Shown: piece by piece, positions 46,576 through 55,404 of the stretch
How positions within the stretch are numbered: the stretch's first letter is position 1
Layout of the letters: the number at the start of each line of letters is the position of its first letter
Source of the DNA: Allorhizobium undicola ORS 992 = ATCC 700741
GTDB lineage: Bacteria > Pseudomonadota > Alphaproteobacteria > Rhizobiales > Rhizobiaceae
Assembly (NCBI RefSeq): GCF_000621665.1
Contig: NZ_JHXQ01000016.1
Span: forward strand, 1-64,000
Length of the DNA stretch: 64,000 nucleotides
Reading direction: 5' to 3'
Made by a program: the position numbers and the translations under genes
The notes under the pieces: generated by a model
What the model saw: only the letters and a program-made list of their open reading frames with translations
Database searches by the model: none
What the model was told of the DNA's origin: nothing

Positions 46576-46678
46576 TAGAGCGGTACATTGTTTCACGGAA
46601 ACGCTGAACCACTCTAACTATTTTTTTACGCATTTTCGGACGGAAAACCGGTTCCCACTTTTCCTGAAAATGCTTTAG
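46576..46678 (-). repeat. Palindromic repeat, family R2
   Basis: TTAGAGCGGTACATTGTTTC / GAAACGCTGAACCACTCTAA, then CGCATTTTCGGACGGAAAAC CGGTTCCCACTTTTCCTGAA AATGC; reverse orientation relative to 32851. Confidence 0.8.
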
Positions 46679-46696
46679 GTCTTGCAGGAGGAATTC

Positions 46697-47062
46697 ATGG
46701 AAGAAGAAACACCGCGCGTGATTGCCACGGATGCGGCCATTCGGCTGATCCGGGAAATCCGGCAGGATTATCCGCAAATCCTGTTTCACCAGTCGGGCGG
46801 CTGTTGCGACGGGTCATCTCCCATGTGCTATCCTGCCGACGACTATATTGTCGGCGATACGGATGTGAAGCTTGGCGAGATCGACGGCGTGCCCTTCTAT
46901 ATTCACCAGAGCCAGTATGAAGTGTGGAAGCATACGCAATTGATTATCGATGTCGTGGCCGGGCGCGGCGGCATGTTTTCGCTGGATAATGGACGCGAGA
47001 AGCGCTTTCTCACCCGTTCCAGACTGTTCGATGGGGTGATCTGCCCGTTGCCGGCAAAGTAG
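46697..47062 (+). CDS. DUF779 protein
   Basis: 121 residues, containing LFHQSGGCCDGSSPMCYPAD, the Cys-rich signature of DUF779, and IHQSQYEVWKHTQLIIDVV. DUF779 genes regularly accompany acetaldehyde dehydrogenases; the molecular function is not established. ATG 46697 has AGGAGG at ideal spacing. Repeat elements and a probable terminator separate it from the dehydrogenase, so it may have its own promoter. Confidence 0.88.
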   Translation: MEEETPRVIATDAAIRLIREIRQDYPQILFHQSGGCCDGSSPMCYPADDYIVGDTDVKLGEIDGVPFYIHQSQYEVWKHTQLIIDVVAGRGGMFSLDNGREKRFLTRSRLFDGVICPLPAK

Positions 47063-47127
47063 GCGCCTGTCTGCTCAAAACCGAAAGCAAGATGCGCAAA
47101 AATGTGCAGCGATCTTGCTGTAAAACG

Positions 47128-47970
47128 CTATACTTCAGCCAGCCCCGCCTGATGCCAGGCGTGATCCATGATCGACAGTTTCGTGGTTTGGGCGCGCGCA
47201 TAGGCCATGCGAAAATCATTGGAAACCCAAAGCACCGAACGTCCGCGCACGCCCTGCCAGCCAATGGTTCCCATCTGTTCGGCTTCCAGCAGCTTGCGCG
47301 TCAGGTGGGTGCGCGACAGGTGAAAGGTTTCCGCCATGGTCTGAATGGAAATAATGGCGGTTGGAACCTCAGCCGTTCCCGCCACGGTGGGAACGGTGTT
47401 GGCAATCATCCAGTCAATGACGACATTGCCATTGTTGAGCCAGATGAACGGCTTGAAGATTGCAGGCTGTTGCAGCAGCTCCGGCGTGACAAGAAAGGCA
47501 TCGGCAATGATGGGGTGCATTTTCGCAAGGACACCGATTGGATCGGCATGAAATGTCGCCAGCCGCGTGCCGCCATCGAAATCATCCAGCGTCTGGAGAT
47601 GGTTGAGCAGCCAGCCAGCCACGGTCGTCAGCGTCAGTTCGGAGGGCACGAGGGGGCGGCTGCGCCGGTCCTCGCAACTGATCTGCTGGACAATGTTGTA
47701 GGCCTCAAGCTCTTTGAGAAAAGAATCTGCGGTGTTGCGGCTTGCCACGCCCAGTTCTTCGATCTTTTCGAAAAAGCGGGCCGAAAGAATGAAGCCCTTT
47801 TCGAAGTAAATCTTCAGCGCGATATGCGCCAGCAGCCACTTCTGATGGCTGGCGAAAACACGCCCCATATGCGGGCGCTCCTGAAAGCGGGTCAGAAAGC
47901 CGAGCGCCTGCCTGCGGATCAGGTCGTGCAGCCTCGGATCACTTAGCATGTCAAGTGGGGTCAATGGCAT
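47128..47970 (-). CDS. Hypothetical protein with predicted winged-helix region
   Basis: 280 residues, no membrane segment. Residues about 30-110 (RVFASHQKWLLAHIALKIYF, VASRNTADSFLKELEAYNIV) and the C-terminal part (IQTMAETFHLSRTHLTRKLL, EAEQMGTIGWQGVRGRSV) both look like helix-turn-helix units, suggesting a DNA-binding regulator with two HTH-like halves. I do not recognise the family. It is isolated between DUF779 and a 480-base AT-rich gap. Confidence 0.6.
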   Translation of the reverse strand: MPLTPLDMLSDPRLHDLIRRQALGFLTRFQERPHMGRVFASHQKWLLAHIALKIYFEKGFILSARFFEKIEELGVASRNTADSFLKELEAYNIVQQISCEDRRSRPLVPSELTLTTVAGWLLNHLQTLDDFDGGTRLATFHADPIGVLAKMHPIIADAFLVTPELLQQPAIFKPFIWLNNGNVVIDWMIANTVPTVAGTAEVPTAIISIQTMAETFHLSRTHLTRKLLEAEQMGTIGWQGVRGRSVLWVSNDFRMAYARAQTTKLSIMDHAWHQAGLAEV

Positions 47971-48449
47971 GGAAACAAATCGGTTTTTGCAAAGAGGTTA
48001 AGACACCTGCCGCTGCGGCGTTGCAGCCCCAAGCGCCATTTTCAGGTCTATCCCAAATTTGTGCATAAGTGATATAGGAAATGTGAAATTGATAACCATA
48101 AATAAAGTGGTGGTTAATCTGTCGCGTTAGCGTCAAGCTGAGTAATTTGTTTTAATGCATAATATTTATTGTATTGTATTTATTTAAATTCAGTAAATAT
48201 ATCAGTTCGTTAGGTTTCGGCTTTGTGGAAATTTCTGACAGGTTCGCAAGTTTTCGGCAGACTTTGCCCGTCATTTGCGTCCAACCTTGCCTGTGCAGGC
48301 CATCGCATTTGTAGCAATTGATACACGCCCTCTATCATGGCATCGAAGATGCGAACGCATCCTCGCCTTGAAGGTCTGGCATCCGGGCAAAACAAAAGGC
48401 GGGCGCATTGGGATGCACCCGCCTTGTTGCGTCACTCGCGTTTTTGCAA
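47971..48449. other. AT-rich intergenic region between the putative regulator and prs
   Basis: Bases about 48040-48235 are strikingly AT-rich (for example TAATTTGTTTTAATGCATAA and TATTGTATTTATTTAAATTC), unlike the rest of the window. No supportable ORF. It may hold the promoter of the putative regulator or an acquired segment. The prs terminator is at its right end. Confidence 0.55.
48395..48426 (-). terminator. prs intrinsic terminator
   Basis: On the minus strand AAGGCGGG...CCCGCCTT with an inner GCAT/ATGC pairing, followed by TTGTTTTG. 24 bases after the prs stop. Confidence 0.85.
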
Positions 48450-49382
48450 TCAGTCGAACAGGCTGGAAACCGAGGCCTCGGCGCTGGTGCGGTTGATTGC
48501 CTCGCCCAGAAGCGTGGCGGTGCTGAGCACGCGGATATTGTGCGCCGACTGGACTGCGGTGGTCGGCTGGATGGAGTCGGTAATCACCAGTTCGCGCAGC
48601 TTGGAGGAGGTTACGCGGGTGACGGCGCCGCCCGAAAGAACGCCGTGGGTGATATAGGCTGTTACGCTGGTCGCGCCCTTTTTCAGCAGCGCCTCTGCGG
48701 CATTGCACAGCGTGCCGCCGGAATCGACAATATCGTCGATCAGGATGCAATCCTTGCCTTCCACGTCGCCGATAATATTCATCACCTCCGACTCGCCGGG
48801 CCGGTCACGGCGCTTGTCCACGATGGCCAGCAGACAGTCCAGCCGCTTGGCCAGCGAGCGGGCGCGCACCACGCCGCCAACGTCGGGAGAAACGACCATG
48901 ACATTTTCAAGGTTGTAATGGTCCTTGACGTCGCGCGCCAGCAGCGGCGCGGCATAGAGATTGTCGGTCGGAATATCGAAGAAGCCCTGGATCTGCCCGG
49001 CGTGAAGGTCCAGCGTCAGCACCCTGTCGGCGCCAGCCTCGGTGATGAGATTGGCCACCAGCTTGGCGGAGATGGGTGTGCGCGGACCGGGTTTACGGTC
49101 CTGCCGGGCATAACCGAAATAGGGGATGACCGCCGTGATGCGCCGCGCCGAGGACCGGCGGAAGGCATCGATCATGATAAGCAGTTCCATCAGGTGGTCA
49201 TTGGTCGGAAAGGACGTGGACTGAACCACGAAAACGTCTTCGCCGCGGACATTCTCCTGGATTTCCACGAAGATTTCCTGATCGGCAAAGCGGCGGACGC
49301 TGGCCTTTCCAAGGGGAACATTGAGATACTTGCAGATTGCTTCAGCCAATTGCCGGTTTGAATTACCTGCGAAGACCTTCAT
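48450..49382 (-). CDS. prs: Ribose-phosphate pyrophosphokinase
   Basis: Makes PRPP from ribose 5-phosphate and ATP. 310 residues, starting [16 protein letters not shown] at ATG 49382. Conserved: [52 protein letters not shown] and the PRPP motif [13 protein letters not shown]. The open frame extends about 108 codons upstream without family sequence and is not used. Confidence 0.96.
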   Translation of the reverse strand: MKVFAGNSNRQLAEAICKYLNVPLGKASVRRFADQEIFVEIQENVRGEDVFVVQSTSFPTNDHLMELLIMIDAFRRSSARRITAVIPYFGYARQDRKPGPRTPISAKLVANLITEAGADRVLTLDLHAGQIQGFFDIPTDNLYAAPLLARDVKDHYNLENVMVVSPDVGGVVRARSLAKRLDCLLAIVDKRRDRPGESEVMNIIGDVEGKDCILIDDIVDSGGTLCNAAEALLKKGATSVTAYITHGVLSGGAVTRVTSSKLRELVITDSIQPTTAVQSAHNIRVLSTATLLGEAINRTSAEASVSSLFD

Positions 49383-49615
49383 GTTTTCCCGCCTGTCCCG
49401 TGTTGCTGCCATTTCGGGGACTGCCCCTTGCGCGTGCAGCAATAAACACAATCGGCGGCGATCTTCCGTCATGTCCGGTTGCCGCCGCGTTGCGCGCTTT
49501 TTACCGCCCTTGCCCCTGAATGCAAGTGGTTTGCTAGGGGAATGAATGAATTTCGTAAACGCGGACCGATTTTGCCCTGCGGCGGTGGAAAAACCCAGGG
49601 CCGCCGCCTTTGCCG

Positions 49616-50518
49616 TCAACTCCGGTGCTGCCTTGCAAAGGCTGCGTAATCCTCGATGGTGCGCGTGGCGATAAGCTGCATGATGGAGGCCGGAACGGCT
49701 TCCCATGGGTCCGATGCCTTGCCCGGAATGGCCTGCTGTCCCTGAATGCGATGCACACGGTTGCCCGCGCCATCCAGCACATCCCAGACGTAGCTGATAT
49801 TGATGCTGGCGCCATCCTGCATGGCGGAGAGATAGCCCTTCAGCACATAGGCGCCGGGTTGATCGGCGCTGAGCTGGATCTTGAGGCCCTTGGCTTCGGC
49901 ATCGGCGGCAAGGTGGCGGGCCAGCGGCCGCAACGCGCTTTCCGGCGCTCCGATGATCGGCAGGAAGCGCAAGGTGGCAGGATCGGCTGGCGGTAGTGCG
50001 GCCTGCTGCGGCTCTTGTGGCGGGCCTGGAGCGGCCGCAGTCGCCTGTTGTGTTTCTGACCCGGCGGCGGGAGGTACCGTCTCTGCGCTTTCCCTATGCG
50101 GTTTGAGCGCGCGTCGGCGCGGTGCGGCCTCATCCCTGACCGGCTGGTCGAGGGGTTGCGAGGCTGCCGGATTATAGCCTTGCTGCAAGGCGGAAGCCTG
50201 CGCCTCCAGCGTGTCGTTTGGCGTGGAAGCGAATGCGCCGCTTTCCACCGGCTCCAGCGTATCCTCCTGCACGGGCGGATTTGCATAGGCCTGCGCGAAA
50301 CTTTGCCGACGCACGGGTCCGCCGCCCGGAACCTCTTCCGGCGGCACGGGATAGTGGTCGTTTTGCCGCATGGCCGTCTGCATGTCGGCTTCGGTCAACG
50401 GGCTGCTGGAAATGGAGCCGCTGGTGCCCACATCCACCTGTGGGGTCAAGGTCTCATAGGTGTTGCAGCCCGAAAGGGCGGCAAGCGTGATGGCCATGGC
50501 AGAGCGGAAAAATCGCAT
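49616..50518 (-). CDS. Lipoprotein, conserved hypothetical
   Basis: 300 residues from ATG 50518. Signal peptide with lipobox: [18 protein letters not shown], Cys at residue 18. A long Pro/Ala/Gln-rich linker (about 25-175) is followed by a folded C-terminal domain ([60 protein letters not shown]). Probably an envelope lipoprotein; function unknown. The 233 bases between it and prs contain nothing I can name. Confidence 0.78.
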   Translation of the reverse strand: MRFFRSAMAITLAALSGCNTYETLTPQVDVGTSGSISSSPLTEADMQTAMRQNDHYPVPPEEVPGGGPVRRQSFAQAYANPPVQEDTLEPVESGAFASTPNDTLEAQASALQQGYNPAASQPLDQPVRDEAAPRRRALKPHRESAETVPPAAGSETQQATAAAPGPPQEPQQAALPPADPATLRFLPIIGAPESALRPLARHLAADAEAKGLKIQLSADQPGAYVLKGYLSAMQDGASINISYVWDVLDGAGNRVHRIQGQQAIPGKASDPWEAVPASIMQLIATRTIEDYAAFARQHRS

Positions 50519-50613
50519 CGGCAGGCTCCCTGCAAAGATGGAAACCATCAGCACGCGCCCCGATGCTGATGGTCATCGCGCAAGCCTTGCACAAAACAGT
50601 TAAATATTTAGTC

Positions 50614-50770
50614 CATGGCCGGACGGAAAACCTCCATACACTTTTCTTGGGCCATGGCTTTTTGCACGCATGGCCGGACGGAAAACCGTTACACACTTTT
50701 CCTGGCCATGCTTTTTTGCACGCATGGCCGGACGGAAAACCGCTATACACTTTTCCTGGCCATGCTTTTG
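50614..50770. repeat. Tandem array of three 54-55-bp hairpin units
   Basis: Units start at 50614, 50669 and 50723, each reading CATGGCCGGACGGAAAACC ... ACACTTTTCYTGGCCATG (the first has one extra G), joined by CTTTTTTGCACG. Each unit is itself an inverted repeat (CATGGCC/GGCCATG, GGAAAA/TTTTCC). The sequence resembles the first hairpin of R2 reshaped. The array ends about ten bases before the stop codon of the minus-strand peptidase gene. Confidence 0.88.
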
Positions 50771-50780
50771 CCTGCCATGC

Positions 50781-51932
50781 TTATCGCCGCAGCAAATCCA
50801 CCCCATGCCGTGAAAGGCTGCGGGGGCCTGCGTCCGTGGTCAGATAGGATTGGCCAAGCGTCATGGCGGCGTTGCGCTCGCTGTCCAGAATGATGACATG
50901 CAGGAAAAGCGACATGTTGGGCAGGATGGCTTGCGGGTTGCCCGCCATGAAAAGCTGATGCTCCATCCATGACGGCGCAAAGCGCGCGCCCAGCGAATAG
51001 CCGCAGACATTCAGCCGGTGGCGGGTCATGCCCGCCTCGTCGAGGCTGCGGGCCAGCGCGTCGAAAATCTCGCCGAAGGTGTGGCCCGGCTTCAGCCGCG
51101 CTTCCATGTCCTGAAGTGTTGCGGTGCAGGCGTCGTAAAGCTCCATGTGCCGGGGGCCGGGCTCGCCGATCAGCACGGTGCGCATCATCGCGGCGTGGTA
51201 ATGCGCGCTCACGCCTGCCCATTCCAGCGTCAGTTGATCCTGCGCCTGCAAAATGCGCCGGCCGGATTTGTAACGGCAGAGCAGGGCCTCTTCGCCTGAG
51301 CCGATGATGAAATTATTGGCCGGATAATCCCCTCCACCGGCCAGAACCGCGCCTTGCAGAGCGGCCAGAATGGCGGCCTCGTCCGCACCGGCGGCCACCA
51401 GCGGCAGGGCCGCCTCCAGCGCGTCGTCTGCAAGCAATGCCGCCCGTTCGATATGGCGGATTTCCGCCTCGCTCTTGATGAGCCGCAAATCGCTGACGAT
51501 GGTAGAGGCATCGATCAACTCGCCGAAACTGACCAACTGGTTGTCGATCAGCCTTGCCGTCCGGCCTGTCATGCCGTGGGTATCGTATTCGATACCCAGA
51601 CGGCAGCCGAGAAGGTCCATGTCCACCAGCAGGTTTTTCAGATCCATGCTCGGGTCTGCATTGCTGCGATCCACCCAGACCAGAATATTTTCGATGGTGG
51701 ATGTCAGCCGCGCCTGCCGCAAATCGGCGGCGCGGGTCAAAAGCGCCATGCTGCCATCGGCCTTCACCACCAGCGACTGGAAGAAGCAATAGCCAAACGT
51801 GTCATATCCCGTCAGCCAATACATGCTTTCCTGGGCGAACAGCAGCAGCGCGTCGAGCTTTTCCTCGCGCATCCGGGCCTTGAGCCGCTCCAGTCGCGCG
51901 GCAAATTCTTCACGGGGGAAATGCAGCGTCAT
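50781..51932 (-). CDS. M24-family peptidase-like protein (creatinase/aminopeptidase P fold), metal ligands degenerate
   Basis: 383 residues with the N-terminal creatinase domain (LFAQESMYWLTGYDTFGYCF) and the C-terminal pita-bread domain (SEAEIRHIERAALLADDALE). The usual metal ligands are altered: LEWAGVSAHYHAAMMRT in place of the Asp...Asp region, GYSLG in place of GHGxG, and FLHVIIL in place of the sMEPG Glu. The enzyme is therefore unlikely to be a dinuclear metallopeptidase; it could be creatinase-like (non-metal) or non-catalytic. Confidence 0.8.
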   Translation of the reverse strand: MTLHFPREEFAARLERLKARMREEKLDALLLFAQESMYWLTGYDTFGYCFFQSLVVKADGSMALLTRAADLRQARLTSTIENILVWVDRSNADPSMDLKNLLVDMDLLGCRLGIEYDTHGMTGRTARLIDNQLVSFGELIDASTIVSDLRLIKSEAEIRHIERAALLADDALEAALPLVAAGADEAAILAALQGAVLAGGGDYPANNFIIGSGEEALLCRYKSGRRILQAQDQLTLEWAGVSAHYHAAMMRTVLIGEPGPRHMELYDACTATLQDMEARLKPGHTFGEIFDALARSLDEAGMTRHRLNVCGYSLGARFAPSWMEHQLFMAGNPQAILPNMSLFLHVIILDSERNAAMTLGQSYLTTDAGPRSLSRHGVDLLRR

Positions 51933-51995
51933 GATGCCTCCTTGACTGGAGCAAAACGGTTATATGGTTTTGTCCGTTTGCGGAAACTGGCCCGC

Positions 51996-52781
51996 TCACG
52001 GCCTTTCCTGAAGCGCGATGGCCGAAATCTGGCGCCCGTAATCGGGCTCGGCGGCATGGGTCGTGCGGCGATAGGAATAGAAGCGCTGCGGATCCGCATA
52101 GGTGCACAGGCCAAGACTATCGGCGGCAATACCGGCCCGTGTCAACCGTTGCGCGGTAAAGGCGGGCAGGTCGAACCAGGCGTGGCCGGGCTTTTCCGAC
52201 GGGCGGAAAAAGCTTTCATAGCCCGCATCCTCAGCCACGAAACGCTCCACGAATTCCGGTCCCACCTCATAGGCGTTGCCGCTGATCGAGGGCCCAAGCG
52301 TGGCCCTGATCCTGCCGCGCTCGGCCCCCAGCCGGATCATGGCGTCTATGGTGTTTTCCAGAATGCCCGTCAGCGCGCCTTTCCAGCCCGCATGGGCAGC
52401 GCCAATAACGCCCGCTTCCGGATCGGCAAACAGGATAGGCCCGCAATCGGCGGAAAGCACGCCGAGAACGAGGCCCGGACGGTTCGTAACCATGGCGTCG
52501 GCCTTTGGCCGCTCTGCCTCGAATGGAGCCGTGACCGTCACGACATCCGGCGAATGAACCTGATGCACGGTGACGAGGCGATCTGTACCAAGCCCGAACC
52601 ATTGCGCCACGCGCTGCCGGTTCTCGTTCACATGCTCGGGACGGTCGTTAGAGCCAGTGCCCACATTCAGCCCGGCGTAAATCCCTTCCGATACGCCACC
52701 CTGCCGGGTGAAGAAGCCGTGCCGCAAGCCTGCCGTTCCGGCCTGTTCAAGCAAGGGACTGATAAGGGGGGAGACAGCCAT
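51996..52781 (-). CDS. pgeF: Peptidoglycan editing factor/purine nucleoside phosphorylase (laccase-domain) protein
   Basis: 261 residues from ATG 52781. HGFFTRQGGVSEGIYAGLNV, the zinc ligands in VHQVHSPDVV (His), SADCGPILF (Cys) and AAHAGWKGAL (His), and GPSISGNAYEVGPEF define the COG1496 family (formerly multicopper polyphenol oxidase). Members edit peptidoglycan precursors or have purine nucleoside phosphorylase activity. It follows the methyltransferase gene in the lgt / methyltransferase / pgeF order common in Rhizobiales. Confidence 0.93.
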   Translation of the reverse strand: MAVSPLISPLLEQAGTAGLRHGFFTRQGGVSEGIYAGLNVGTGSNDRPEHVNENRQRVAQWFGLGTDRLVTVHQVHSPDVVTVTAPFEAERPKADAMVTNRPGLVLGVLSADCGPILFADPEAGVIGAAHAGWKGALTGILENTIDAMIRLGAERGRIRATLGPSISGNAYEVGPEFVERFVAEDAGYESFFRPSEKPGHAWFDLPAFTAQRLTRAGIAADSLGLCTYADPQRFYSYRRTTHAAEPDYGRQISAIALQERP

Positions 52782-52898
52782 GGCAAAATCCTTCACTGCG
52801 GTAACAATGACTGCGTCATCACGCCCTGCGTCGTGCAGTGTTACCAGATTCGTCGTCCGCGACGAAAACCGCACACCAGTTTCCGTGGGCCGGAGACA

Positions 52899-53999
52899 TC
52901 ACTCTCCGGCGCGGAACGGCTGCAAGGCAAGCGCCGGGCTTGAAACGGCCAGAACCTTGAAAAGTTCACCCATGCAGCCTTCGCCAGCGCCGGCCAGCCG
53001 TTGCACGGCATCCGTCAGTTCGCGTTGCACGGCCTGCTCCTTGCCGCGTCCCAATGCGCCGGCGCGATCCTCGATGCCCAGCCCCACCAGAAAATCGCCC
53101 TGCCGCAGGCAGCCGTTCACATGCACCCCCGCCGCCATGGCGGTGCGGGCCAGATCCTCGAAATCGACATGGCTGGTCAGGTCGGCCAGGCCGGGATGGG
53201 CCAGCGGCGGATCGAAGCCATGGTTTTTGATGGCCTGCAAGGTATCGCCAAAGCCGGTGGAGATGTGGCCGTAATCGATAATCAGCGCCGTGCCGCCTTC
53301 ATGCTTCAGGCGCTCGCACATGGCCTGCATCACGGCCTGTCGCGCCGGGGCGATCTCGAAGATCGTGCCGTCGGGCGGTGTGCCGCTGCCCGGCGGCAGC
53401 AATGCGGGATCCAGCCCGGCGACGCCGGTGGTAAAGGTCAGTTCGTCATCGATGCCGAGGCTGACCATGCGCTCGCGAAAGCCTGCGCCGGTCTTGACGA
53501 ATTGCCGGATAGGAATGGCGTCGAACAACTCGTTCGCGACCACCAGCGCAAAACCGGGCGGCACCTCATCGAAGCTCGAATGCCAGGAAATCTTTTCGAT
53601 ATGGCTTTCCAGCGTCTCATGCTGCACGTCCCGCAGCCGCTGGCTGGTTTCCACCAGATGCACGGTGCAATCCCGGTAAAGATCGGGAGCAAGCCGGGCG
53701 ATCACCCGCAGCATGTCGCTCATCATGGTGCCGCGGCCGGGGCCAACCTCGGCCAGCCGCACCGGGGCGGGCAGGCCATGGCGCTGCCAGGCGTGGACGA
53801 CGAAAACGCCGATCATCTCACCGAAAAGCTGGCTGATTTCCGGGGCGGTGATGAAATCGCCGCCCGTGCCGAAGGGTTCGCGGGTCTTGTAATAACCGTG
53901 TTCGGGATCGGCCAGACACAAGGCGAAATAATCCGTCACGCTGAGCGGGCCATTCATCCGAATGATCGCCTTGATTTTTTCCGCGAGCGGAGTGGACAT
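52899..53999 (-). CDS. SAM-dependent methyltransferase, NDUFAF7/DUF185 family
   Basis: 366 residues. Conserved: DYFALCLADPEHGYY, FGTGGDFITAPEISQLFGEM, SAM motif AEVGPGRGTMMSDMLRV, VVANELFDAIPIRQFV, IIDYGH and SHVDFEDL. The mitochondrial homologue methylates an Arg of complex I. ATG 53999 is chosen for GGGGAGCAGGGA just upstream; ATG 54020 overlaps the lgt stop as ATGA and is an alternative. Middle gene of lgt / methyltransferase / pgeF. Confidence 0.9.
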   Translation of the reverse strand: MSTPLAEKIKAIIRMNGPLSVTDYFALCLADPEHGYYKTREPFGTGGDFITAPEISQLFGEMIGVFVVHAWQRHGLPAPVRLAEVGPGRGTMMSDMLRVIARLAPDLYRDCTVHLVETSQRLRDVQHETLESHIEKISWHSSFDEVPPGFALVVANELFDAIPIRQFVKTGAGFRERMVSLGIDDELTFTTGVAGLDPALLPPGSGTPPDGTIFEIAPARQAVMQAMCERLKHEGGTALIIDYGHISTGFGDTLQAIKNHGFDPPLAHPGLADLTSHVDFEDLARTAMAAGVHVNGCLRQGDFLVGLGIEDRAGALGRGKEQAVQRELTDAVQRLAGAGEGCMGELFKVLAVSSPALALQPFRAGE

Positions 54000-54016
54000 G
54001 GTTCCCTGCTCCCCGT

Positions 54017-54865
54017 TCATATCGTCTTTACCGCCCGCTGTGCCCGCAGGATGGCCCAGAGGCCGAGTGCGAACATGGGTGTGGACAGAACCATGCCCAT
54101 CGTCAACCAGTTTCCGGCAAGATAGCCCAGTTGCGCGTCGGGTTCGCGGAAGAATTCCACGAAAATGCGCGCCAATGCATAACCGCAGATGAAAATGCCG
54201 CTTACGGTGCCCGGCGCTTTCAGAAGCCCGCCCCTGCGCCCGGCCAGTTGCACGACCGCAAACAGCACAATGCCTTCCAGCGCTGCCTCGTAAAGCTGGC
54301 TCGGATGGCGGGAAAAGGGGCCGCCGCCCGGAAAAACCATGGCCCAGGCCACATCCGTGGGGCGGCCCCACAATTCACCATTGATGAAATTGGCGATGCG
54401 GCCGAAGAACAGCCCGATCGGGGCAACGCTGGCCACGATGTCGAAAAGCGGCCATGTGGGCAGGGCGTGCTTGCGGGCAAACAGAAGCATGGCAAGGGTC
54501 GCGCCCGTCAGCCCGCCGTGAAACGACATGCCGCCATTCCACACCTGAAGCGCCAGAAGCGGATTGGCCAGAACCGGATCGAGATCGTAAAACAGCACAT
54601 AGCCGATGCGCCCGCCCAGCACGATGCCGACGGCTGCCCAGACGAGGAAGTCGTCGAGATGCCGGTCCGTAATCGCAATGCTGTTTCCCGGCCATAGCTC
54701 GGGCCTGGCGATCATACGCCGGGCTACCCACCAGCCCAGCAGAATTCCGGCCACATAGGCCAGCCCATACCAGCGAATGGCAAGCGGACCCAGCGAGACG
54801 GCCACCGGATCAATCTCGGGATAGGCCAGAAGAGCGAAATAATTGGCGAGTGTCGTCAAGGTCAT
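54017..54865 (-). CDS. lgt: Prolipoprotein diacylglyceryl transferase
   Basis: Inner-membrane enzyme transferring diacylglycerol to the lipobox Cys of prolipoproteins. 282 residues with seven membrane helices. Conserved: GRIGYVLFYDLD, GGMSFHGGLTGA (His), GRIANFINGELWGR (the Lgt signature), HPSQLYEAALEG and FVEFFREPDAQLG. Start ATG 54865 (MTLTTLANYFALLAYPEIDP); the longer open frame lacks conservation. Confidence 0.96.
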   Translation of the reverse strand: MTLTTLANYFALLAYPEIDPVAVSLGPLAIRWYGLAYVAGILLGWWVARRMIARPELWPGNSIAITDRHLDDFLVWAAVGIVLGGRIGYVLFYDLDPVLANPLLALQVWNGGMSFHGGLTGATLAMLLFARKHALPTWPLFDIVASVAPIGLFFGRIANFINGELWGRPTDVAWAMVFPGGGPFSRHPSQLYEAALEGIVLFAVVQLAGRRGGLLKAPGTVSGIFICGYALARIFVEFFREPDAQLGYLAGNWLTMGMVLSTPMFALGLWAILRAQRAVKTI

Positions 54866-55039
54866 GCTTTCATGTGTTTGGCGGAAAATGGCCGTGCCTG
54901 CCGCACCGGTCAAGATGAATCTCGGTTCCATGCGCACAAGCGGCCCGTCATCCGCATTTTTTTGCTTGCAACGGGCCTGTGCAGTGCCTACCTCCAAAAC
55001 AGGTTATTTGAAGACCTCGAAAGCACAAACAGATGGAGC

Positions 55040-55306
55040 ATGACGATGAGCGCCGGCAGCAACCGTTTCATGGATGAGTTCGCCAAGCTGATGACGGATG
55101 CCGCTGGCGCCGCGCAGGGGGTGCGCAAGGAGATGGAACAGGCCTTTCATGCCCAGGCGGAGCGCTGGCTCAACAGCCTCGACGTGGTGCGCCGCGAGGA
55201 GTTCGACGTGATGCGGGAGATGGCCACCCGCGCGCTTGACGAAAACGAGGCGCTGAAGGCGCGGATCGAGGCGCTGGAGGCCAGGCTGTCCGGCAAGGCT
55301 GACTGA
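55040..55306 (+). CDS. ubiK: Ubiquinone biosynthesis accessory factor UbiK (BMFP family)
   Basis: 88 residues, a helix-coiled-coil protein: NRFMDEFAKLMTDAAGAAQG, VVRREEFDVMREMATRALDE, and a terminal Leu-zipper-like ALKARIEALEARL. The VRREEFDVMREMA segment is the family signature. It supports aerobic ubiquinone synthesis by interacting with UbiJ in Enterobacteria. Start ATG 55040 (55046 also possible), with GATGGAG upstream; divergent from lgt. An intrinsic terminator follows. Confidence 0.9.
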   Translation: MTMSAGSNRFMDEFAKLMTDAAGAAQGVRKEMEQAFHAQAERWLNSLDVVRREEFDVMREMATRALDENEALKARIEALEARLSGKAD

Positions 55307-55375
55307 TTACGCTTCTTTCGGGTCTCGCGGATTTTTCGCGTAATCGCGCCTGCAAATCAATAATCACGTTGAAAG

Positions 55376-55404
55376 ACGGCCGCAGGTCTTGCGGCCGTTT
55401 TTGT
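55376..55404 (+). terminator. ubiK intrinsic terminator
   Basis: ACGGCCGCA (55376-55384) / TGCGGCCGT (55390-55398), loop GGTCT, followed by TTTTGTTTTG. Confidence 0.9.

Noticed and set aside
50614-50770. CRISPR array
   Set aside because: Repeats are contiguous with no unique spacers, and each unit is itself a palindrome; no cas genes nearby.
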